Assembly: GCA_026770575.1 (NCBI GenBank)
Contig: MU657897.1
Span: 3,464 to 16,648, forward strand
Direction of reading: 5' to 3'
DNA: 13,185 bases
Origin: Pelagophyceae sp. CCMP2097
Taxonomy: Eukaryota; Sar; Pelagophyceae
Shown: positions 1 through 5,341 of the stretch, one piece after another
Numbering within the stretch: the stretch's first letter is position 1
Layout of the letters: every line of letters begins with the position of its first letter
Position numbers and translations under genes: made by a program
Notes under the pieces: model-generated
Seen by the model: the letters and a program-made list of their open reading frames with translations, nothing else
What the model was told of the DNA's origin: nothing
Database searches by the model: none

Positions 1-23
1 GCCCCTGGTAATCCTTCAATCAA

Positions 24-86
24 AGGACCCGAAGGGCCCTTGCCGTAAACTGACGTTGAATAAACGGCAAGGACCCTTCGGGTCCT
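24..86. repeat. Compound foldback (inverted repeat made of two smaller hairpins)
   Basis: Two 23-nt arms (24-46 and 64-86) are reverse complements at 22 of 23 positions, around a 17-nt spacer; the only mismatch is C37 against A73. Each arm also folds on itself. The right arm has AGGACCC (70-76), a TTC loop and GGGTCCT (80-86), a perfect 7-bp hairpin. The left arm has AGGACCC (24-30), a GAA loop and GGGCCCT (34-40), with one mismatch. The sequence can therefore form one long hairpin or two short ones. No coding frame overlaps it. Its role is unknown; a foldback element end, a structured RNA or a replication-born palindrome are all possible. Confidence 0.85.
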
Positions 87-120
87 CAATAAACTTCCTA
101 TTGAGGCTTTTTGGTACCCA

Positions 121-212
121 GACCCGGATTTGAACCGGCGTACATTCATTTCACTTGCTGACATTTTTCCGAATTTTTAATACGCAAAGCCGGGCTCGAA
201 CCGGCGACCTCG
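121..212 (-). other. Two tRNA-like T-arm / B-box sequences, probable tRNA-derived remnants
   Basis: On the minus strand, GGTTCAAATCC (near 126-136) and GGTTCGAGCCC (near 192-202) both match the pol III B-box/T-arm pattern GGTTCRANNCC. They lie 66 bp apart, close to one tRNA length, and share GAACCGGCG on the plus strand. The second has a perfect 5-bp T stem (GCCGG/CCGGC) around a 7-nt loop, preceded by a variable-loop-like AGGTC. I could not build a full cloverleaf: the 3' acceptor strand TTTGCGT has no 5' partner, and the anticodon region (about 211-234) is instead a long hairpin, GTGTAAAA/TTTTACAC. These look like degenerate tRNAs or the head of a tRNA-derived SINE, not working tRNA genes. 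Confidence 0.45.
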
Positions 213-286
213 TGTAAAACCATTTTTACACACGCTGTTAGTAGACGCAGTAGACCTAATACCTTTGAGCACAGGCAACGAACGCA

Positions 287-338
287 CTCGCAAGCGAGGG
301 AACGAAACGTCTCTCGCAAGCGAGGGAACGAAACGTCT
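287..338. repeat. 26-bp unit, two exact tandem copies
   Basis: Copies at 287-312 and 313-338 are identical. Each begins with the palindrome CTCGCAAGCGAG, a 5-bp stem with an AA loop, so the array holds two identical mini-hairpins. The unit is not a multiple of three and no convincing coding frame crosses it. Confidence 0.9.
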
Positions 339-412
339 CTCTGAAGGTGATGTCACAACGGTTCAGCACGGGAACTGAACAGTAACCGAGTGCACTAGCC
401 CGCGCGAGGGGA

Positions 413-886
413 ATGCGAGGGGGGTTCTTCAATTCTTCCGAGGTAAAGTGCTCTGGATTCGGTCTATTCTGGACGCCCCCGGAACAGCCCTGGAACAGGG
501 CCACGCAGACGAAGACTCCCCCGCGGAACGGGGCTACGCAGACGAAGACTCCCTCCGGGAGGGCCTCCAGGACCTCCGGTTGGTTCTCGAAGAATCATCC
601 GTCGAGTGCTGATTCTCGAAGAGTCATCCGTCGAGTGCTGAAACGCAGTCTCCTTTCTGTTTCAGCAATCGACGGAAGGTTCAATAAGCAAGTTCGTCGA
701 GACGAGTCGCAAACTTTTGGCCGCGCTGGCACTGGTCCTAGAGGTCTACGGAAGATTCGAGACGAAGTTGAGTCTGAAGATCCCTCTCAGATGAAGTCTG
801 AAGAACCCTCTCAAGAGGAGGGTAGGCTTACGCGACGCTCGTGGACGAGCAGGGCGTGGACGAGCAGAGGCAAACAAGAGGTCTAG
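413..886 (+). CDS. Doubtful hypothetical ORF, 157 codons
   Basis: An ATG at 413 opens a 157-codon frame ending at TAG 884-886. The predicted protein has no domain I recognise and is built largely of local duplications: a repeated ATQTKTP (from the 33-bp DNA repeat), paired SEDPSQ/SEEPSQ (24-bp repeat) and paired WTSR (15-bp repeat). Three duplications inside it are multiples of three and so keep the frame, which is mildly suggestive of coding. A fourth (29 bp, 584-640) is not. Codon use is less GC-rich at third positions than in the confident genes. It may be an exon of an unseen gene, a decayed element ORF, or chance. Confidence 0.15.
   Translation: MRGGFFNSSEVKCSGFGLFWTPPEQPWNRATQTKTPPRNGATQTKTPSGRASRTSGWFSKNHPSSADSRRVIRRVLKRSLLSVSAIDGRFNKQVRRDESQTFGRAGTGPRGLRKIRDEVESEDPSQMKSEEPSQEEGRLTRRSWTSRAWTSRGKQEV
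492..557. repeat. 33-bp unit, two imperfect tandem copies
   Basis: Copies at 492-524 and 525-557 share the exact 18-mer ACGCAGACGAAGACTCCC (503-520 and 536-553) and a similar leader, GGAACAGGGCC versus GGAACGGGGCT. A third short copy of GGAACAG lies at 481-487. Confidence 0.85.
584..640. repeat. 29-bp unit, two tandem copies
   Basis: The 28 nt at 584-611 and 613-640 differ at one position (AGAATC versus AGAGTC); the period is 29 bp. Within each copy, TTCTCGAAGA is nearly palindromic. Confidence 0.88.
637..666. repeat. Short inverted repeat (8-bp stem, 14-nt loop)
   Basis: GCTGAAAC at 637-644 pairs exactly with GTTTCAGC at 659-666. The stem overlaps the end of the second 29-bp repeat copy. 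No T-run follows, so it is not an obvious terminator. Confidence 0.5.
771..818. repeat. 24-bp unit, two imperfect tandem copies
   Basis: AGTCTGAAGATCCCTCTCA (from 771) is repeated as AGTCTGAAGAACCCTCTCA (from 795), a period of 24 bp. Confidence 0.85.
841..870. repeat. 15-bp unit, two tandem copies
   Basis: GTGGACGAGCAG occurs at 841-852 and 856-867, a period of 15 bp. A looser similarity (GTAGGCTTACGCGACG at 822, GTAGGTTCACACGACG at 892) flanks the array at a distance of 70 bp. Confidence 0.8.
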
Positions 887-1277
887 AGAGAGTAGGTTCA
901 CACGACGCGTCTCTTCTCAGAGGGTCTTCGCCCGAGCCAATTTCTGAACACGAGGACGGATTTGATATGTATTCCGGCAAGGAGGTCCAGGAGATGCAGT
1001 CGCATCGGATGGGCCCAGCAAGACGCACGCCGGGCGAGAACTTGCACGCGAAACGTTTAAACGAGTCAAATCGCGACGGAAAAGCTCCAATAATCCCGGG
1101 ATTTTCACTAGGAATCCCCATTTGCGCAAGGAACATTTTGCTTTCTGTTCACATGAGATTTCACATGGGAGGTTACGGAGGAAGCGTCAATCAACGCGGT
1201 GCGGCCCTGAGAGGTTCGACTTGCCGTCCAGCGGTTTATCGGCGGCGGCGCGTCTTTTTTTTTTGCCGCCGCGGTGC
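871..1277. other. Upstream region of the first plus-strand gene; no gene seen
   Basis: I see no recognisable gene here. The notable element is a run of ten T at 1255-1264, just 13 bp before the chosen ATG at 1278. The reading frame of the downstream gene stays open back to about 1122 without an upstream ATG, so a spliced N-terminal extension cannot be excluded. GC content rises sharply at about 1260, which fits the start of coding sequence. Confidence 0.5.
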
Positions 1278-3509
1278 ATGGAGGGCGCGCCGCTGGTGCG
1301 CGTGCGGCGCGCGGCCGATTCGGCGGGCGGGCGTGTCTGGGTCGTGTTAAAAGTGCGCTTACGCGACGGTTCGCTCTTCGTCGACGGCGCCGCCGCGGCG
1401 AGAGGTTTTGCGTTCCGCGCAACGCTCGCCGTCGACGCGGCGCTGACCCTCGAAGACGCCGCAGACGCGCTTCAGCTGACTCAATTAAACGGCGCGTGGC
1501 GCGTCACGCTCGCCGCGCGGCCCGCGGCGGGGCTGGCCGTCGTCGACGCGGAAGGGGACGAGCCGCGCGCGCGTGACGGCGCAGGCGACGACCGCATCGC
1601 GTCCGAGCGACGCGCGCGCTTCGCGCCTGACGTTTTAGAGCCGGGCTTTGGGGATGAAGGACTGCCACGCGCCGCCGCCGAGGCGCCGCAAGGCCGGCGC
1701 GCGTCGACGCCGCCCGTCAATTTCTCGCTACAATACAACTACGACGACGACGACGACGACTACAGCGACGACGACGAGGCAGCAGACGCCGCGCACGAAG
1801 AAGACGGAGGAGCGGGGCGGGACGACGGCGCGCAGGACGATCGACGGGCGTGCTTCGCGCCCGACGACCTCCGGGGCGAAGAGCCGCACGAGGCCGCCGC
1901 CGAGGCGCCGCGAGACAGGGGCTCTTCGACACCGCCCGTCAAGTTCTCTTTGCAGTATAACTACGACGACGACGACGACGAGGCAGCGGCAGCGAGCGAT
2001 GACGATGACGACGAGGCCGCGCAGGGGTTATTTTCGAGCAACCCATCGTACCGCGACGACGGCTGGCGCTTGGACGACCAGGCGCCTCTACCGACCAGAC
2101 TGCACGACGACGCGTACGGCGACTGGGGCTTCACGCCCGCCAACGCCGCGGACGACGCCGACGGCGCCGCGGTGCAGAGCGACTATGCAGACGACGACGC
2201 CGACGGCATCGTGGACGACGATGCGGCGGCCGCCTTCGATTCCGCCGAGGCGCACTGGGCGGCGGCGCGGGTGCAGAGCGTCGCCCGCGGCGCGCAGGCG
2301 CGGGCCCGCGCGGGCTCGCGCGCGGCGATTGAGGGCCGGCGCCGCGACGCCGAGCGCTTCGAAGAGGAGTCCGACGCGGCGACGGTCGTCGAGGCGGCGT
2401 GCCGCGGCGGCATCCTACGACTGCGGGCGGTGCGAGCGCGCCAGCTCCGCGACGACGCCGACGCGGCGGCGCGGGTGCGCAACGCCGTAGCAGCGGGCCA
2501 CCGCGAGCCGGCGGCGCGGCGCCGCAAGCTCGAAAGCCTTCGGTGGCGCGACGCCGAATTAGCGGCGACGCGCATCCAGTCCGCGCACCGCAGCATCGTC
2601 TCGCACGCCACGCTGGCGGCGCACCGCGCAAGAGGCCTGTCCAGGGCCGCGTCGGAGCCCCCGGCGCCGTCGCCGGGCCGCTCGTCGCAGAAAGAGGCAT
2701 CGCCGGACCCCGCGGTGCCGTCAAAGGCCGACCTCGTCAAGAAATGGATGGCCGAGCGGCCGGTCCAGAAACCGGCCGCGCTGCCGCCCGCGGCTCGCGC
2801 GCCGCCGCCGCGCCTCGCCGCCGGCCGGCTCCACGCCGCCGCCGCGCCGCCCGCGGCGGCCGCGGCGGCGGCGCGAGCGGAGGGCGCGCGGCCCTCCGCG
2901 ACCTACGACGACTGGAGCCGGCGGAAGCGGTCCGAGGCGCGGGCGCGCGCCGATCGCGCAACGGCGGCGGCGGCGGCGGTGGACGCGCGCCTGGCGCTTC
3001 GCGCGGCGCGGCGCGAGGCCCAGGACCGCGAGCGGCGCCGCAAGGCGCAGATGCAGCGCGAGGCGCTCGCGCGGCAAAAGGTCAAGGGCCGCGGCAAGAA
3101 ACGCGGCCAGCCGGCGGCCTCTCGCGGGGCCGACTTCATCGTCGGGCCCTCGTTCATCCAGGCCGCCACCGCGTACCCGGCGGCCGCCGCGGGGCCGGGC
3201 GGCGTCAGATCCTCGGCCTCGCTGCCGCACATCGCGCCGGCGCGGCAGCAGCCCGAGAGCCCGCGGCCGCCCGCCGCGACTGTCAACTCGCTGCCGGGCA
3301 TCCGCCCGTCGCCGCCGGCCGAAACGGCCGCGCCGTGGATCCGGCGGCGCGAGCAGGCGCCCAAAAAGGCCGCCGTCTCCTTTGCGGGCGACGGCGGCGG
3401 CGCGCGGGAACCGCGGCTGCCCGGCGTCCGCGGCGCGCTCGGCCGCGCCGCAGAGGAAGATTCCCTCTTGAGGCAAGTCCAAGGCCTCTGCGGCATCGCT
3501 AGCTCGTAG
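1278..3509 (+). CDS. Acidic IQ-motif (calmodulin-binding-like) protein, unknown function
   Basis: This 743-aa protein starts at the first ATG of a long open frame and ends at TAG 3507-3509. Residues 1-95 look globular and are not recognised. Residues 110-160 and 188-234 are a duplicated block (consensus RRA-FAPD, then AAAEAP, then STPPV-FSLQYNY followed by an Asp run). Residues 155-320 are very acidic. Residues 326-450 carry IQ-like motifs: VQSVARGAQAR (332-342) fits the IQ consensus with V for I, VEAACRGGILR (371-381) has E for Q, V400-R409 is degenerate, and IQSAHRSIVSH (433-443) is good. Residues 545-612 form a strongly basic helical or coiled-coil stretch ending KVKGRGKKRG; the C-terminus is disordered. 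IQ motifs in other proteins bind calmodulin or myosin-type light chains, so a calcium-linked cytoskeletal or ciliary scaffold is possible but unproven. No membrane segment is visible. Confidence 0.72.
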   Translation: MEGAPLVRVRRAADSAGGRVWVVLKVRLRDGSLFVDGAAAARGFAFRATLAVDAALTLEDAADALQLTQLNGAWRVTLAARPAAGLAVVDAEGDEPRARDGAGDDRIASERRARFAPDVLEPGFGDEGLPRAAAEAPQGRRASTPPVNFSLQYNYDDDDDDYSDDDEAADAAHEEDGGAGRDDGAQDDRRACFAPDDLRGEEPHEAAAEAPRDRGSSTPPVKFSLQYNYDDDDDEAAAASDDDDDEAAQGLFSSNPSYRDDGWRLDDQAPLPTRLHDDAYGDWGFTPANAADDADGAAVQSDYADDDADGIVDDDAAAAFDSAEAHWAAARVQSVARGAQARARAGSRAAIEGRRRDAERFEEESDAATVVEAACRGGILRLRAVRARQLRDDADAAARVRNAVAAGHREPAARRRKLESLRWRDAELAATRIQSAHRSIVSHATLAAHRARGLSRAASEPPAPSPGRSSQKEASPDPAVPSKADLVKKWMAERPVQKPAALPPAARAPPPRLAAGRLHAAAAPPAAAAAAARAEGARPSATYDDWSRRKRSEARARADRATAAAAAVDARLALRAARREAQDRERRRKAQMQREALARQKVKGRGKKRGQPAASRGADFIVGPSFIQAATAYPAAAAGPGGVRSSASLPHIAPARQQPESPRPPAATVNSLPGIRPSPPAETAAPWIRRREQAPKKAAVSFAGDGGGAREPRLPGVRGALGRAAEEDSLLRQVQGLCGIASS
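1605..1979 (+). repeat. In-frame duplicated block with GAC (poly-Asp) tracts
   Basis: Segments 1605-1757 and 1839-1979 encode related peptides. The offset is 234 bp at the FAPD motif and 222 bp at the STPPV motif, so a 12-bp (4-codon) difference separates the copies. Each ends in a pure GAC run (1742-1759, 1964-1981). The most conserved core, S-T-P-P-V-x-F-S-L-Q-Y-N-Y, is not low complexity. Confidence 0.85.
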
Positions 3510-3668
3510 ATTCATCCTAAGTAAATATGTTTATAACGCCGTCGGCACGGCCTCGGTGCATCGAAGCGCGCGAGGAGTCTGCGCCGCACCTCGCATCGGC
3601 CCCGGGGCCCGGATCAATGTCGGAATTGGTGCAGTTCCGGGGGCGCGGTGATTTGGCGACGGGTCGCG
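3510..3668. promoter_or_regulatory. Intergenic gap between two plus-strand genes, with an upstream ATG
   Basis: A short AT-rich patch follows the stop codon (TAAGTAAATATGTTTATAAC, 3518-3537). It includes an AGTAAA-like sequence that could serve as a polyadenylation signal. ATGs at 3527 and 3617 open a different frame that runs to 3793 and overlaps the next gene. They may lie upstream of its transcription start or may be uORFs. This is a positional inference. Confidence 0.3.
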
Positions 3669-5147
3669 ATGCTCCGCTGCTGGCGAGCCCGGGCTGTTGG
3701 GCGCGTCGCGGCGGCGCGCCGCTTCGGCGACGCGTCCCAGAAGGCGCCGGCGCCGCAGCCGAGCCACCGGCCCCTCGGCGCCCGGCCGGCTAAAACGCGG
3801 TCGGCGCCGGTGCCGTCCAAGGCGGCGCCGGCGGAGTCGGCGCTGGCGGAGTCGGCGAAGCCAAAGCGCAAGTTGGACCTGCGCGAGCTGCGGTCGGGTT
3901 CCGCCGCGGAGGCGCCGGAGGACGCGCCCCTGCCGACGGGCCCGGCGGAGTTGTGCGTTCGCAACATGCCTTCGCACGCGACCGCTTTGGACGTCCGGAA
4001 GCACTTTGCCGAAGTCTGTGAAGTGATCCACGTGCGGCTGCCCATGGACAAGGAGACGGGCGCTACGAAGGGCTACGCGTTCGTGTCAATAGCGAGGGAC
4101 GCGGCGCAAGGTGTGTGCGACAAGCTGCACCACTCGATGCTCCTCAATTCCAAGATCGCGGTCAGCGTCGCCAAGTCGGCGGTGAAGCAGCCGCCGACGA
4201 CGAAGCAGAAGCAGCGCAACGCGAAGAACGCTGCTATTGCCATCAATAAGAAGTTGGTCACCTTTGGTCAGGCCGAGCACATTCTCAGTGTCTTCGACGT
4301 CAAGGCCGCCGACTTCAACCACGTCAACCTCACCACGGCCCTGCACCGCCTCGGCTTACTCGGGCCGGTGCCCGAATCGCAGCTGCCCGCGCTGGGCCGG
4401 CTGGTGGACCGCGCCGCATCGAGTATATCATGCGACGAGGCCAACGACTGGGACGCGCGCGGTCTGGCAAACGCCTGCTGGGGCGTCGCCAAGCTCGGCG
4501 CCGCCGCAAACGCGGGGGTGTTCTTCGACGCCGCGGCTTTGGACGCTTCGAGGAAGATTGCCACGTTCACCGCGCAGGAGCTCGCCAACACCGCCTGGGC
4601 CTTTGCGACGGCAGACCGCGCGGCGCCGTTGCTTTTCGAGGCCCTGGCCGCCGAGGCGGCGTTGAAGGTGGAGGCGTTTACGCCGCAGAACCTCGCCAAC
4701 ACTGCTTGGGCCTTTGCGCAGGCGGGCGTCGAGGCGCCTTTGCTATTTGGAGCCCTTTCCGCAGAGTCCTTGCGCAAGGTGGCCGGCTTCAACCCAAAGG
4801 ACTTTGCGAGCACGGCGTGGGCGTTTTCCAAGGCGGGCATCGAGGCGCCTTTGTTGTTCGCGGCAATTGCCGCGGGCGCGCCGTCTAAAATCGCCGCCTT
4901 CAACGCGCACGAACTCTCCAACATCGCCTGGGCGTTTGCAAACGCCGGCGTTGCCGTTCCGCAGTTGTTCGACGCCGTCGCAGAGGTGTCGCTCGCCAAG
5001 GTGGACACGTTCACTGCGCCCGCGCTCGCAAACACACTCTGGGCGTTTTCCACGGCCAAGTTCGAGGCACCCATCCTCGTCGAAGCCATGAACAACGCAA
5101 AGGCCGTGCTAGACGCGCGCGCCGAAAACGCCGAAGCGCAACCGTAA
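3669..5147 (+). CDS. Probable mitochondrial RNA-binding protein: RRM plus 37-residue LANTAWAF repeats
   Basis: The first ATG in this frame gives a 492-aa protein ending at TAA 5145-5147. Residues 1-20 (MLRCWRARAVGRVAAARRFG) are Arg/Ala-rich with no acidic residue, like a mitochondrial presequence. Residues 93-171 are an RRM with RNP2 LCVRNM (95-100) and RNP1 KGYAFVSI (134-141), the latter with both aromatic or hydrophobic RNA-stacking positions. A Lys/Gln-rich linker (172-197) follows. From 266 to the end are six helical repeats with cores LANACWGVAKLG, LANTAWAFATAD, LANTAWAFAQAG, FASTAWAFSKAG, LSNIAWAFANAG and LANTLWAFSTAK, starting at 266, 305, 342, 379, 416 and 453. Such repeats resemble OPR/FASTK-like organelle RNA-processing proteins. 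A C-terminal RAP domain, common in that group, is absent. The likely role is stability, processing or translation of organelle transcripts. A plastid location is also possible. Confidence 0.82.
   Translation: MLRCWRARAVGRVAAARRFGDASQKAPAPQPSHRPLGARPAKTRSAPVPSKAAPAESALAESAKPKRKLDLRELRSGSAAEAPEDAPLPTGPAELCVRNMPSHATALDVRKHFAEVCEVIHVRLPMDKETGATKGYAFVSIARDAAQGVCDKLHHSMLLNSKIAVSVAKSAVKQPPTTKQKQRNAKNAAIAINKKLVTFGQAEHILSVFDVKAADFNHVNLTTALHRLGLLGPVPESQLPALGRLVDRAASSISCDEANDWDARGLANACWGVAKLGAAANAGVFFDAAALDASRKIATFTAQELANTAWAFATADRAAPLLFEALAAEAALKVEAFTPQNLANTAWAFAQAGVEAPLLFGALSAESLRKVAGFNPKDFASTAWAFSKAGIEAPLLFAAIAAGAPSKIAAFNAHELSNIAWAFANAGVAVPQLFDAVAEVSLAKVDTFTAPALANTLWAFSTAKFEAPILVEAMNNAKAVLDARAENAEAQP
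4464..5066 (+). repeat. Six in-frame units of about 111 bp (37-residue repeats)
   Basis: Unit cores begin near 4464, 4581, 4692, 4803, 4914 and 5025. The spacing is 117 bp, then 111 bp four times. The third and fourth units share GTCGAGGCGCCTTTG/ATCGAGGCGCCTTTG, so DNA identity between neighbours is high enough to suggest recent tandem duplication. Confidence 0.8.
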
Positions 5148-5341
5148 CGGCGTCTTCTCTCGCCTTGAGGTGTCGCTCGCCGGATCTACCTGGCCCGATG
5201 CGATGCTTGCCGCCAGCCGGTAGGGCCACCTTTCGAAGCCGGCTCGGGGCGGCCCGGGCGGCGGTGTCGCGCGGGGGCGACGGTTTAGAAAATCATTACG
5301 CAGGACCTCCTCGCCTTGGTGCTTTTCGCAGTGAATCCAGG
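5148..5341. other. Convergent 3' intergenic region
   Basis: This 194-bp gap separates the stop codons of the plus-strand RRM gene and the minus-strand SET/SLBP gene. I see no AATAAA, hairpin or small gene. Both genes must end transcription in it or run into each other, so their 3' UTRs may overlap. Confidence 0.5.

Noticed and set aside
64..90. Rho-independent terminator from the GC hairpin at 70-86
   Set aside because: No T-run follows, and the context is eukaryotic.
185..260. A genuine tRNA gene on the minus strand
   Set aside because: The T-arm is perfect but no D-arm, acceptor pairing or 7-nt anticodon loop can be formed.
828..1136. Minus-strand ORF of about 100 codons
   Set aside because: No domain and no credible ATG context; it lies across the duplication-rich, probably non-coding region.
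2131..3515. Long minus-strand frames opposite the IQ-motif gene (for example 2721-3515)
   Set aside because: These are Arg/Pro/Ala-rich shadows of GC-rich codons without motifs or a credible start.
3527..3793. Small plus-strand ORF starting at ATG 3527 as a separate gene
   Set aside because: It overlaps the start of the RRM protein in another frame and has no recognisable content; at most a uORF.
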